A program made the position numbers and the translations under genes. From a virus, in the IMG/VR virus record IMGVR_UViG_3300005782_000015, positions 1 to 32,170 of that record: DNA of 32,170 nucleotides. One strand, 5' to 3'. Below are positions 1-6,969 of the stretch, one piece after another (position 1 is the stretch's first letter; each line of letters begins with the position of its first letter). The notes beneath the pieces were generated by a model. The model searched no databases. It had not been told where the DNA came from and saw nothing but the letters and a program-made list of their open reading frames with translations.

Positions 1-1
1 C

Positions 2-97
2 CGGGCCAAGAACAAGCGGCTGCGGAGATTATTGAAAGAAATTAAAAAAGAACCTTTGGCCGCTATGAAAATCAAGCACTCCCTGAAAGGAGATTGA
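2..97 (+). CDS. C-terminal end of an unknown protein (5' truncated by window edge)
   Basis: An open frame enters from the left edge and ends at TGA 95-97, giving 31 visible residues rich in Lys, Arg and Leu (for example KRLRRLLKEIKKEP), which looks like a basic amphipathic helix. The next gene starts 3 nt after the stop, with its Shine-Dalgarno (AAAGGAG) inside the end of this frame, so the two are probably co-transcribed. No function can be assigned. Confidence 0.5.
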   Translation, partial: RAKNKRLRRLLKEIKKEPLAAMKIKHSLKGD

Positions 98-100
98 GCA

Positions 101-262
101 ATGGGTGAAGAAGAAATAATTAAAATAGCCAAACGGTTTAAGCGTAAGATGCAAAAAATCGTTAAAGATAGTAAAGGTGGTATAACAAAAATCACAATAC
201 AAATTGAAGACGAACCGCCCGTTATTATAGCCGAAAAAAAACAAGCCCCGGAAGGAGATTGA
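101..262 (+). CDS. small hypothetical protein, 53 aa
   Basis: ATG 101 follows AAAGGAG (86-92) at a good distance and the frame ends at TGA 260-262. The N-terminal half is basic and probably helical (IAKRFKRKMQKIVKD). The second half reads like beta strand (ITKITIQIEDEPPVII) and ends in a charged tail. The stop is followed after 2 nt by the next start, so the gene sits in a tight operon of tiny genes. I do not recognise the family. Confidence 0.6.
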   Translation: MGEEEIIKIAKRFKRKMQKIVKDSKGGITKITIQIEDEPPVIIAEKKQAPEGD

Positions 263-264
263 GT

Positions 265-507
265 ATGTATGAAGCGGTTTTTGCCAATATAACAGGCAAG
301 TTGAAATCTGGCATTAAATATGATTGCATACCGGTTGGGGCATATGACAAGCTCCAGGCCGAGAACGAACGGCTTAAAGAAGAAATAGCGCAGTTAAAAA
401 ATGAACTGGAGCAAAATATGATTGAGGCAATGGCTAAACCCAACTACTCCCAACTGAAAAGAAAAATTGCAAAGCTTGAGCAAGCCCTGATTGAGCACCC
501 CTACTAA
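265..507 (+). CDS. small coiled-coil protein, 80 aa
   Basis: I chose ATG 265 because GGAG (254-257) lies 7 nt upstream; an in-frame TTG at 259 is less likely. Residues about 28-50 form a heptad-rich, charged helix (LQAENERLKEEIAQLKNELE) typical of a two-stranded coiled coil, and a second helix follows near the C-terminus (LKRKIAKLEQALIEH). It is probably a dimerising phage accessory protein. No enzymatic motif is seen. It is the last gene before the promoter-bearing gap at 508-595. Confidence 0.65.
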   Translation: MYEAVFANITGKLKSGIKYDCIPVGAYDKLQAENERLKEEIAQLKNELEQNMIEAMAKPNYSQLKRKIAKLEQALIEHPY

Positions 508-524
508 GCCCCCACGTTTTTTTC

Positions 525-554
525 TTGACTTAATTTAGGGGGATTGTGTAAATT
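525..554 (+). promoter_or_regulatory. predicted sigma70 promoter (TTGACT - 18 bp - TAAATT)
   Basis: TTGACT at 525-530 matches five of six -35 positions. TAAATT at 549-554 follows after 18 bp and is preceded by TGTG, giving an extended -10 look. It lies in the 88-bp gap before the membrane-protein gene at 596. The match is moderate and the box assignment is inference. Confidence 0.4.
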
Positions 555-595
555 GGGGGGTATAGAGTTGCCGATAAGTAAGAAAGGAGTCTGAT

Positions 596-823
596 ATGAG
601 GTTTTTATTCTTTTTGCTACTCAAGTTGATTGAGTTAACGGCAGCAATTGTCATCGTAGGGATTTTGGCCCTTCTAAGAATCAACCCCAATTTACGGCTC
701 CTGATTTTCGGCATTATATTTTTGAGCGGAGTTCTCGGCGTTGTTGTGTGGCTCAACTGGATGGAGGCAGGAGATTGGGCGGACAAGTGGAGAAGGAAAA
801 GGCGGGAAAGGACTCGAAAATGA
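596..823 (+). CDS. small membrane protein with two transmembrane segments, 75 aa
   Basis: ATG 596 has AAAGGAG at 583-589. The protein has two hydrophobic stretches, about residues 3-26 (FFLLLKLIELTAAIVIVGIL) and 33-53 (LLIFGIIFLSGVLGVVVWL), joined by a short polar turn, and ends in a strongly basic tail (KWRRKRRERTRK). This is an inner-membrane hairpin with both ends probably cytoplasmic. Small two-segment membrane proteins in phages include holins, but nothing here proves that role and no endolysin gene is adjacent. The stop overlaps the next start as ATGA. Confidence 0.6.
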   Translation: MRFLFFLLLKLIELTAAIVIVGILALLRINPNLRLLIFGIIFLSGVLGVVVWLNWMEAGDWADKWRRKRRERTRK

Positions 824-1023
824 GCGACCCCGCAGAAAAAAACTTGACAGAGGAGGGTACTTCAAGTATAATAGTCTCTGGAAAGGAGAGAAGAATCCTT
901 ACAAACCTGAGACGGCTCAGCAAAAATTATCCCGATGGTGAGTATGCCGTTTTATTTAAGAACTATCGAGGGCAATTACAATACGGCACGGCATGCCATA
1001 AAGACATAACTGAACGAATTTAA
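820..1023 (+). CDS. small hypothetical protein, 67 aa
   Basis: ATG 820 overlaps the preceding TGA (ATGA), suggesting translational coupling. The first third is polar and low in structure. Residues 25-67 look like a small folded domain (RRILTNLRRLSKNYPDGEYA, then a beta-rich end with YRGQLQYGT). A perfect-consensus promoter lies inside the first third (844-872), and an AAGGAG follows at 883-888, six nt before an in-frame ATC. A shorter protein of 43 residues made from the internal promoter is therefore conceivable. I do not recognise the family. Confidence 0.5.
   Translation: MSDPAEKNLTEEGTSSIIVSGKERRILTNLRRLSKNYPDGEYAVLFKNYRGQLQYGTACHKDITERI
844..872 (+). promoter_or_regulatory. perfect-consensus sigma70 promoter inside a coding frame
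   Basis: TTGACA (844-849) and TATAAT (867-872) are separated by exactly 17 bp, the optimal spacing. Transcription would begin near 879 and meet the terminator ending at 1099, giving a transcript of about 220 nt. It is the strongest promoter-like sequence I found in the window. Confidence 0.7.
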
Positions 1024-1056
1024 ACGGGCTTACTTGCCCAACATAGCGAGAACGAG

Positions 1057-1099
1057 ACCCGGCAAGACAGAATAATAGCTGTCCTGGCCGGGTTTTTTT
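1057..1099 (+). terminator. rho-independent terminator
   Basis: ACCCGGC (1057-1063) pairs with GCCGGGT (1087-1093). Inside it GACAG (1066-1070) pairs with CTGTC (1079-1083), separated from the outer stem by a small internal loop. A run of T to 1099 follows. It closes the transcription unit begun at 844-872. The next coding frame starts directly at the end of its T tract. Confidence 0.85.
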
Positions 1100-1549
1100 A
1101 TGAACTACCGTAAAATACCGGAAAGCGTAAAGGTGAGGGTAAAGAAAAGAAGGAACCATTTTTACGTTTTGGCCCGAAATGGAAAGGGGTGGGAAGTTTT
1201 GGGCAAGGATAAAGATAGAAACGAGGCGCTGTTTGAAATAGAGAAATATCACACCGACAGGGACAAAAGATGGTCTCTGGACGTGAAGATGAGGGATTTC
1301 TTTGCCTGTGTGGAATGTGGCGAACGAAAACTCCTGGAATCTCATCACGTAAAGCCCAAAGAGCAATTCCCCGAATTAAGGTGCGACCTCAGCAATGGTG
1401 AGTGTGTTTGCTTGTGGCTTCACGCCTTGCGCCACAAAAACAACCCCGTAGTTATGAATATGATTTTGCTGCGCTTGGTCAAGTTGCTAACGAAACGGGT
1501 GTATGGTGGTCAGTTATCGAAATGCCAGAGAGACCTACTCTCACTATGA
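1100..1549 (+). CDS. HNH-type endonuclease-like protein near the terminase genes, 149 aa
   Basis: The N-terminal half is a small basic beta-rich region, followed by an HNH zinc-finger core: C70-x2-C73, the histidine pair H82-H83, N99, C104, H108 and H112 (CVECGERK ... SHHVKPKEQFPEL ... SNGECVC ... HALRH). HNH proteins beside terminase genes are known in several phages, where they assist TerL in cos cleavage and packaging; this role is an inference here. The usual second zinc cysteine in a CxxC before the last histidines is replaced (CLWLH), so metal binding may be altered. ATG 1100 directly follows the terminator T tract and has no Shine-Dalgarno; a GTG at 1133 is an alternative. The 3' end overlaps the next gene. 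Confidence 0.7.
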   Translation: MNYRKIPESVKVRVKKRRNHFYVLARNGKGWEVLGKDKDRNEALFEIEKYHTDRDKRWSLDVKMRDFFACVECGERKLLESHHVKPKEQFPELRCDLSNGECVCLWLHALRHKNNPVVMNMILLRLVKLLTKRVYGGQLSKCQRDLLSL

Positions 1550-1692
1550 AGCAAGTTTTCGCCCTATATCTTATCGAGGGTTGCGGATTAACTCATAGCC
1601 AAGCCGCAATAAAAATGAAAACTACCCGCTCGGCAGTATCCCAACTTATTCGTAAGGCAAGAGTTAGGAGCGGTCGGTGTCGAAAAATCTAA
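1522..1692 (+). CDS. small helix-turn-helix protein, 56 aa
   Basis: The frame contains a sigma70-region-4/LuxR-like helix-turn-helix: TMKQVFALYLIEGCGLTHSQ followed by AAIKMKTTRSAVSQLIRKAR. That is a helix, a turn at GLT, and a basic recognition helix. I place the start at ATG 1522 because the open frame upstream is only antiphase to the HNH gene; the Shine-Dalgarno is weak. It overlaps the HNH gene by 28 nt and the zinc-ribbon gene by 16 nt. It may bind DNA near the packaging site or act as a late regulator; both are inference. Confidence 0.55.
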   Translation: MPERPTLTMKQVFALYLIEGCGLTHSQAAIKMKTTRSAVSQLIRKARVRSGRCRKI

Positions 1693-1889
1693 CCGAATAC
1701 GCTAATTATAGAGAGGCGTTATGGCGCATAAGCTGGGGGAAGCCACAGCAAATAGTCATTGCGAAGCTCGATAGGAGATGTCCGAGATGCGGTAAAAGCG
1801 TAAAAGACGACCTCGGATTGGATTTAGGCTATGAAGAAAACGGCAAATTCTTCGGAGCAATCTGCTTCAACTGTGGTTGGACCTGTTAA
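1677..1889 (+). CDS. small zinc-ribbon protein, 70 aa
   Basis: GTG 1677 is supported by TTAGGAG (1664-1670) six nt upstream. The protein carries two Cys pairs, RCPRCGKS and CFNCGW, about 27 residues apart, forming a typical zinc ribbon with a final Cys after GWT. The N-terminal part is basic and aromatic. Zinc ribbons of this size in phage packaging operons are usually nucleic-acid or protein binding. No specific partner is visible. The gene overlaps both neighbours. Confidence 0.6.
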   Translation: MSKNLTEYANYREALWRISWGKPQQIVIAKLDRRCPRCGKSVKDDLGLDLGYEENGKFFGAICFNCGWTC

Positions 1890-2388
1890 GAGAAGGAAAG
1901 CGGCGAAGAAACATCAAAAAGGACCTAAAGTCACCGCTCCTTCTCTTGCTAAAAAGAAGGAAACAGCGAAATCAAAGGTAACGAATCTAAGGCATCGCAA
2001 AGTTTGTGAGCTATATGCTTTAGATATGGATTTTATGGGCAACGCAACAAGAGCGTATGCAATAGCCTTTGACATCGATTTAGACAATAGAGAAGTCTAT
2101 AAAAAGAGCTACGCTTCGTGTAGGGCCCAAGCATCAGAGCTACTAACAAAGGCTAACATTTTAGCGTATATCAATGAGCTTCTCGATGATTATTGCCTGA
2201 ATGATATTCAAGTTGACAAGCAATTAGCCTATGTAATATTCCAGCACACAGACTTAAAGGCCAAGATAGCGGGCATCAAGGAATACAATGCGTTAAAGCG
2301 AAGAATTGTGAAAAAAATGGAATTAACTGGCAAGGATGGCAAGCCGATACCATTAGCGATAGTGGACTTCAGGAAAGCTGCTAAATGA
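1831..2388 (+). CDS. terS: terminase small subunit (TerS), 185 aa
   Basis: The position directly before TerL and the sequence fit a Terminase_2-type small subunit. A Lys-rich flexible N-terminus (about 1-50) is followed by a helical DNA-binding region with the typical FMGNATRAYAIAF and KKSYASCRAQASELLTKANI pattern (helix-turn-helix with 'x-G-N-A-T-x-A'). An oligomerisation helix follows (DLKAKIAGIKEYNALKRRI) and a C-terminal tail that could contact TerL. ATG 1831 lies 59 nt inside the zinc-ribbon gene with a weak Shine-Dalgarno; GTG 1873 is an alternative that removes 14 residues of the disordered tail. The stop overlaps the TerL start (ATGA). TerS recognises the phage DNA and loads TerL. Confidence 0.75.
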   Translation: MKKTANSSEQSASTVVGPVKRRKAAKKHQKGPKVTAPSLAKKKETAKSKVTNLRHRKVCELYALDMDFMGNATRAYAIAFDIDLDNREVYKKSYASCRAQASELLTKANILAYINELLDDYCLNDIQVDKQLAYVIFQHTDLKAKIAGIKEYNALKRRIVKKMELTGKDGKPIPLAIVDFRKAAK

Positions 2389-3839
2389 TACCCAATGAGC
2401 GATTTACCAAAAAGATAGACTGGCACGAGATTGAGGCCTTAGCTGCCTTCGATAACGGCGCCCGTTATCTTATCTTGGAATGGCACAGGCGGGCCAGGAA
2501 AACTACGCTCGCAATCAACTTGCTTATCCGAGAATGTTGTAGAAACCCTAAGTCTAAATATGTTTACGTTGCACCCACTCAGGTATGGGCGAGGAATGTT
2601 GTCTGGGACGACCCTACAATGATATGGGATGCTATGCCATATCAAGAGGAGATTAGCTGGAAGCCCCACGGCCAGAAAATGCTCATAACTTTCGGTAATG
2701 GCTCAATGTTGAAAATATGCGGCAGTGACGACCCTGATACAAGTCGTGGCATTGACGCTTCTGGTGTGGTATTAGACGAATGGCCTTTGCACAAAGCAAA
2801 GGTTTGGACGCAGGTATTCCGGCCTATTATCGCGGGAGACCCCATTCCTGGAGCCACACACGCACGATGGGCGATGTTTCTTTACACACCTAAAGGGATT
2901 AACCACGCTACACTAATGTTCAATATCGCTGCTTGTGTTGAGTCCGAAGCTCAATTGCCCACAAGGGGTAAGGCCGCAAGATTCAAGGATGAATGGTTTG
3001 CGTCTCGTCTCACGGCTGATGAGAGTGGCATAATCGCCCGTTCAGAACTTGATAAGATGCTTGCAGAAGTGGCCGATGGTACACTAACACAGGCCGAATA
3101 TGACCAAGAAATGCAATGCAAACGGGTAACGGACGAGGAGCGAACACTGATAACGTCCGCTGCATTGGACAGACTAATTGCCGCCTTTCAGCTTAGAGAG
3201 AGGATGCCGTATTTAAGTTATCGGATAGTGGCCATTGACCCTGCTTTTGGCGGAGACATTTGTGCTATTAAAGGTATTGAGAACAATGAGATTAAGCTTG
3301 AGAAGAACGTCCATTTGACTTTAACTTCTGAAGTCTGCGCAGAGGCCAAGATAATGGCAAAACAACTTGGCACAAAGAACTTTATAGTTGATTGTATTGG
3401 GAGCGGTAAAGGGGTTGCCGATGGGTTAGTGGCTGATGCGGCTAATTACAATGTTCAATATTTCGATTCCGCTGCCAAAGCGGAGGGTTCGGATTTGTTC
3501 GCTAATCTTAAGGCTCAGGCCGTCTATTGGGTGGCCCAGAAGATACGCAAGTGCGAGGTATGGCCGATTAAGAGTATAGAGACTCGCAGGCAATTAGTTG
3601 CCTTGAGCCGATACAAAGTCCAGCAGGCGTCTGGTAAGATGATAATGTTACCCAATGATGAAGTCAAGAAAAACATTGGTTGTTCACCTGACCAAGGATT
3701 ATGTTATATTTATGGGATTTGGGGCTTAAAGAATATCCAAAGGAGCGAGGAGTTAAAGAGGGCTTTGGCTGGTGTTCGAGATGCCCCAAGCGTTTATAAT
3801 AACAAGGTCTTAACACGTGGAATGAGGAAAACAGTGTAA
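2385..3839 (+). CDS. terL: terminase large subunit (TerL), ATPase and nuclease, 484 aa
   Basis: TerL is the motor that pumps DNA through the portal and cuts the concatemer. Residues 33-41 (WHRRARKTT) form the Walker A site, with R38 where a Gly is most common before the Lys. VVLDE at 128-132 is Walker B with the catalytic Glu. The RNase H-like nuclease has its acidic residues at D285 (VAIDPAFGG), D336 (FIVDCIGSG) and D436 (CSPDQGLC). Length is normal for the family. It is translationally coupled to TerS and followed by two tiny zinc-finger genes. Confidence 0.9.
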   Translation: MIPNERFTKKIDWHEIEALAAFDNGARYLILEWHRRARKTTLAINLLIRECCRNPKSKYVYVAPTQVWARNVVWDDPTMIWDAMPYQEEISWKPHGQKMLITFGNGSMLKICGSDDPDTSRGIDASGVVLDEWPLHKAKVWTQVFRPIIAGDPIPGATHARWAMFLYTPKGINHATLMFNIAACVESEAQLPTRGKAARFKDEWFASRLTADESGIIARSELDKMLAEVADGTLTQAEYDQEMQCKRVTDEERTLITSAALDRLIAAFQLRERMPYLSYRIVAIDPAFGGDICAIKGIENNEIKLEKNVHLTLTSEVCAEAKIMAKQLGTKNFIVDCIGSGKGVADGLVADAANYNVQYFDSAAKAEGSDLFANLKAQAVYWVAQKIRKCEVWPIKSIETRRQLVALSRYKVQQASGKMIMLPNDEVKKNIGCSPDQGLCYIYGIWGLKNIQRSEELKRALAGVRDAPSVYNNKVLTRGMRKTV

Positions 3840-3849
3840 AGGAGACCAA

Positions 3850-4011
3850 ATGGACAAAGCAAAGAATCAGCACAAAATAAGGTCAGACAGATACAACAGG
3901 CATTATGTAGTATGTGTAAGTTGCAAAAAGAGATTTATTCGTGGGTACAAATGGGAATATGATGAATGTCCCATAGGAAAACAGTGTAATGCCAAAACCC
4001 AGCTTATTTAG
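3850..4011 (+). CDS. tiny zinc-finger protein, 53 aa
   Basis: ATG 3850 follows AAAGGAGACCAA with good spacing. Four cysteines are placed as VVCVSCKKRF and DECPIGKQC, compatible with one zinc site. The rest is basic and aromatic (KIRSDRYNRHY, FIRGYKWEY). Such proteins are common accessory genes in phages and often bind nucleic acid or host proteins. The start region is a near copy of the start region of the gene at 4160, suggesting insertion or duplication at this junction. Confidence 0.6.
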   Translation: MDKAKNQHKIRSDRYNRHYVVCVSCKKRFIRGYKWEYDECPIGKQCNAKTQLI

Positions 4012-4141
4012 ATGTTTAGCTTGTTGGTTATTCGGTCATAAATGGAAAGGTTTTCATATAAAATTAGTAGAGGGCGTTTATAAAGTGTGTGGGCGTTGTG
4101 GGAAGCGTGGGGAAAAGGTTTTATATGATATGGCGGTGTAA
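3989..4141 (+). CDS. tiny Cys-rich phage protein (DUF1660-like), 50 aa
   Basis: ATG 3989 overlaps the preceding gene by 23 nt, and AGGAAAA lies upstream. The pattern C-x2-C-WLFGHKW near the N-terminus followed by VCGRCGKRG near residue 34 is that of a common family of very short phage zinc-binding proteins. The two Cys pairs plus H17 would bind one zinc. Its function is unknown in the family. It lies in the presumed inserted segment between TerL and the glycine-zipper gene. Confidence 0.6.
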   Translation: MPKPSLFRCLACWLFGHKWKGFHIKLVEGVYKVCGRCGKRGEKVLYDMAV

Positions 4142-4159
4142 TGCAGAAAAGGAGGCCAA

Positions 4160-4588
4160 ATGGACACGAGCGATGACCCAGTATTCACACCAATACTTAT
4201 TGGTTCCGCCATTGGCGCTGGTACTGCTGCCGCTACTGGTGGCGATATTGGCAAGGGTGCAATGTTTGGTGCCGCTGGCGGGGCTGCTGGCGGCTTTATT
4301 GGCGGCACTGCTGCCTCAGCGGCCGGTGGTTTGACTGCAACGAAAGGGGCGCTGATTGGTGGCGCTTTAGGTGGTGGTGCAGGCGTAGCGGCTTCTTCTG
4401 TGTTTGGTAAGAAAAAAGTTGATGAATTTGGTATGCCTTCTGTCGAAGCTGGGCAAGCCAAGAGAACGGCTGGACCAGTTACGCAGTTATCAGAGCAGGC
4501 CAAGAAGACCAAGCGGTTAAGGGCCTCGATGCTAACGAGGGACTGGGGCAAGCCAACACTGGGTTACGCTGGATTGTTAGGGGAATAA
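4160..4588 (+). CDS. glycine-zipper structural protein, 142 aa
   Basis: ATG 4160 follows AAAAGGAGGCCAA. Residues about 11-82 are almost entirely Gly, Ala and small hydrophobics (for example GAAGGAAGGFIGGTAASAAG) with GxxxG spacing, suggesting membrane-inserting glycine-zipper helices. The last 45 residues are charged, then end in RDWGKPTLGYAGLLGE. Small virion-associated proteins with a glycine-rich part and a conserved 'LLG' tail are found near portal genes of podoviruses; an ejection or tail-assembly role is inference. Its stop overlaps the portal start (TAATG). Confidence 0.55.
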   Translation: MDTSDDPVFTPILIGSAIGAGTAAATGGDIGKGAMFGAAGGAAGGFIGGTAASAAGGLTATKGALIGGALGGGAGVAASSVFGKKKVDEFGMPSVEAGQAKRTAGPVTQLSEQAKKTKRLRASMLTRDWGKPTLGYAGLLGE

Positions 4589-6360
4589 TGGATTGGCGAG
4601 ATAAAACACTTTACGAGCGAATAGTTGACCGCTGGGTGGAGCTTGAGGCGGATTACACCAAAATAAACCGCAACAGGAGCATAATCACCGCCTATTTCCG
4701 AAGTGATGAGCTGCTTGATACGGACGACAAGGGCAATTTGTTAGGCCAGGACATTTACAACGGCAGCGGCCCGTGGTATTCGAGAATGATGGCAACAGGC
4801 TTTCAGGGTTCACTTGTCTCCAAAAACATACCCTGGATACGATACCAGATGAGAGAATTTGAGTTAAAAGGTATCGATAAGTTAGACCAATGGGTGCAAG
4901 ATATAAAAGAGTTTATGTCTGATGCGTATCAACGTTCTAACTTCTATGATGTTCAGCCCCAGTTTACACACGATGGCTTGACCGCTGGCAGTCCTCTAAT
5001 GTTCGCGGAAGAAAATATAATTAAGCGAAAGACGATATGGAAGCCCCAACACTTTAAGAACGTGCGTCTTTACTACGATAACGACAATGAGATTGAGGGC
5101 GTTATTCTAAAGGACAAGACCTGGACGGCAAAAAAAATATTCGACACCTTCATAAAAGAGGACGATGATAAAGGGACGAAGCGCAAGGAAAAGCTGACCA
5201 TAGAGGTCAATAAGGCATTGGAATCCGGCAAGCTGAATGATGAGTTTGTCGTTTATAGGGCGGTGTTCAAGGCAGATGACCCGATTTGGGATGGTGGCTG
5301 GAAGAAGCCTGTGGGTGGTTGGACGTGGCTCTCGGTATATTTTCTTGAGATTGACCAAGCAAATAATGATAAAAGAAATACACCACTCATTCCAGTGGGC
5401 AAAGGCCCGGGCTATTTCTCACAGCCTTTTGCTACCTGGGAGTTTGACAAGAAGCCGTGGGAGGTATCGAGCAGGACGCCTGCATTTTATGCTATCTGGG
5501 ACTGTATGAGTTTGCAGCAGTTAGATAAGAATTTTATGGAGAACATACAACTGAAGAACAGGCCGCCTTTTGTTGCTCTTGATACTATGAAGAACAGAAT
5601 GAGCTTGTCGCCGGAAGGTAAGATATGGGTATCGGAGCGGGAATATGAGAGACCGCCGAAATCAATGGACCTGGTTGGCGATGTTGAACTTAGTAAAGAA
5701 TTGATTGACATTAAGGATGGAGCCTTGAGACGGTGGTTCCTTGTAGATTTTTTCCAGTTGTTCACCGACTTGATTCGGACGCAAAAGCAACCTGTAACAG
5801 CTACGCAGATTTGGCAGATGGCCGGTGAAAAGGCCACGCTGTTAAGCCCCGCCATCGAGACGCACAGCAGGTATCTTGAAAGCTGCGATGACAGCATGAT
5901 GAACATTGAGATGAGGGCGGGACGTGGGCCGTTCAATCCACAAAGAATGGCAAATATTACCGATGTTGTTTTAAGCAACGCCAAGGGTCCGATTAGGAGT
6001 ATAGGCGTAGTTCCCGTTTTTATTGGAGCATTAGCACAGGCACAGAAGATAAGTCAGACACTTAAGCCTATACAGGCGACTATTGAGGCATTAGAGCCAT
6101 TGATGACAATGTACCCTGACTTGAGAATGGCTATACGTCCGTGGGACACTATGAATGATATAGCCGAGGCGTTGGACTTCCCGCAAAAGAATATAGTGCC
6201 GAAAGAGGAATACGAAAAGATTGTGGACGCTTTAGCGGAGAAAAGGGCGGAGGATGAGCAGCTTGCGAAAGCCCTTGAAATCGCCAAGGCCAGTAAGGAT
6301 GTTTCCGGCAAAGTAGAGCCGGACAGTGTTTTAGGTGCAATGGCGGGAGTGGAAGGATAG
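4588..6360 (+). CDS. portal protein (podovirus head-tail connector), 590 aa
   Basis: The protein fits the podovirus head-tail connector family (T7 gp8-like): an N-terminal helical segment with RSIITAYFRSDELL, the conserved GPWYSRMMATGFQGSL region near residue 65, then a wing/stem region rich in Trp and Asp. The clip/crown follows with ALRRWFLVDFFQLFTDL and a PVTATQIWQMAGEK segment near residue 400, where connectors have 'MTATEV'. The C-terminal 60 residues are helical and charged (EKIVDALAEKRAEDEQLAKA). It forms the dodecameric ring at the unique vertex through which TerL packages DNA and to which the adaptor binds. Length is typical. The start overlaps the previous stop by one base. Confidence 0.85.
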   Translation: MDWRDKTLYERIVDRWVELEADYTKINRNRSIITAYFRSDELLDTDDKGNLLGQDIYNGSGPWYSRMMATGFQGSLVSKNIPWIRYQMREFELKGIDKLDQWVQDIKEFMSDAYQRSNFYDVQPQFTHDGLTAGSPLMFAEENIIKRKTIWKPQHFKNVRLYYDNDNEIEGVILKDKTWTAKKIFDTFIKEDDDKGTKRKEKLTIEVNKALESGKLNDEFVVYRAVFKADDPIWDGGWKKPVGGWTWLSVYFLEIDQANNDKRNTPLIPVGKGPGYFSQPFATWEFDKKPWEVSSRTPAFYAIWDCMSLQQLDKNFMENIQLKNRPPFVALDTMKNRMSLSPEGKIWVSEREYERPPKSMDLVGDVELSKELIDIKDGALRRWFLVDFFQLFTDLIRTQKQPVTATQIWQMAGEKATLLSPAIETHSRYLESCDDSMMNIEMRAGRGPFNPQRMANITDVVLSNAKGPIRSIGVVPVFIGALAQAQKISQTLKPIQATIEALEPLMTMYPDLRMAIRPWDTMNDIAEALDFPQKNIVPKEEYEKIVDALAEKRAEDEQLAKALEIAKASKDVSGKVEPDSVLGAMAGVEG

Positions 6361-6363
6361 ATT

Positions 6364-6636
6364 ATGGGTTTACCCAGAATATTAAGACGGAATTTCCAGA
6401 AACAGTCAAAGGGCAAGCACGAGCAGGTACAGAACATCATCAACAGACTATTGTGGAAGATTGTCGCAAATCAAGGGGGCAAGATAACTATTCAGTGTTC
6501 TGAACTGGATGATTTGCCCGAAGGGGCGGCGATGAAGGCCGACTATGACCCCAAGACGCATACTATGACATTGGCCGCCGCCGTTCACAAACCCTCCGGG
6601 CTCATAACGCCCGACACGGGGATAATAACGGGATAA
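6364..6636 (+). CDS. hypothetical protein following the portal, 90 aa
   Basis: ATG 6364 follows GGAAGGATAGATT, a Shine-Dalgarno/start context that recurs at several genes downstream. The N-terminus is basic (RILRRNFQKQSKGKHEQ), the middle helical, and residues 40-75 look beta-rich (KITIQCSELDDLPEGAAM, YDPKTHTMTLAAAV). The gene sits 3 nt after the portal stop in an operon. I do not recognise the family. Confidence 0.65.
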   Translation: MGLPRILRRNFQKQSKGKHEQVQNIINRLLWKIVANQGGKITIQCSELDDLPEGAAMKADYDPKTHTMTLAAAVHKPSGLITPDTGIITG

Positions 6637-6637
6637 A

Positions 6638-6784
6638 ATGGGCAAAGGCGATGGAAGAAGGCCGTGTTTGACCAGTCAGAAAGAAAACACCCTGCGTTGG
6701 GACTTGAAAGAGGGAAAGATAACCCTTGAGGAGTTTGAGCGGAAAATGAAGAGGGTTAAGAAAGTGAGAAATTTAAGACGATAA
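6638..6784 (+). CDS. short conserved-type phage protein with GDGRRP start, 48 aa
   Basis: ATG 6638 begins one base after the preceding stop. The sequence MGKGDGRRPC, then TLRWDLKEGKITLEEFERKM, resembles a very common kind of short phage protein that starts 'MGKGDxRRP' and carries a 'LRWDLxxGKITxEEF' helix. I infer family membership from memory of this pattern only. The function is unknown. It ends in a basic tail. Confidence 0.6.
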   Translation: MGKGDGRRPCLTSQKENTLRWDLKEGKITLEEFERKMKRVKKVRNLRR

Positions 6785-6792
6785 GGGGAAAA

Positions 6793-6969
6793 ATGAGAAT
6801 GAATAGCATTTTGGGATTGATTGGTGGTAGTTTAGTGGGCATAGGTTGCCTTTTAATTGCAACTTCATGTCGCCCATCTATGCCCTCTAAAGTATGCGCT
6901 TCTCTGGGAGCGATGGTATTGTTTCTAACTATATTGAGCGCTCTGGCCTATCTTTATCCTTATCCTTAA
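6793..6969 (+). CDS. small two-transmembrane protein, 58 aa
   Basis: ATG 6793 follows AAGGGGAAAA. Two hydrophobic segments, about residues 5-25 (ILGLIGGSLVGIGCLLIA) and 35-56 (CASLGAMVLFLTILSALAYL), flank a short polar loop with CRPSMPSK. It is likely an inner-membrane hairpin. A lipoprotein reading around ATSC is less convincing because the second segment is equally hydrophobic. Lysis or superinfection functions are possible but unsupported. Confidence 0.55.
   Translation: MRMNSILGLIGGSLVGIGCLLIATSCRPSMPSKVCASLGAMVLFLTILSALAYLYPYP

Larger units (their letters stand above)
3825..4166 (+). repeat. duplicated gene-junction repeats around two tiny genes
   Basis: The 15-mer AGGAAAACAGTGTAA occurs at the end of TerL (3825-3839) and again at 3975-3989, just before the second tiny gene. 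A 19-nt Shine-Dalgarno/start segment (AAAGGAG-CCAAATGGACA type) occurs at 3838-3856 and 4148-4166 with one difference. The repeats thus bracket the two small genes and mark the starts of the first small gene and of the next structural gene. Confidence 0.65.

Noticed and set aside
1402-1521. Upstream extension of the HTH gene to position 1402
   Set aside because: The frame there only shadows the HNH core coding region. ATG 1522 gives a protein consisting of the HTH alone.
2213-2239. TTGACA with TAATAT inside the TerS gene as a promoter
   Set aside because: Spacer of 15 bp is too short and the site lies in conserved coding sequence.
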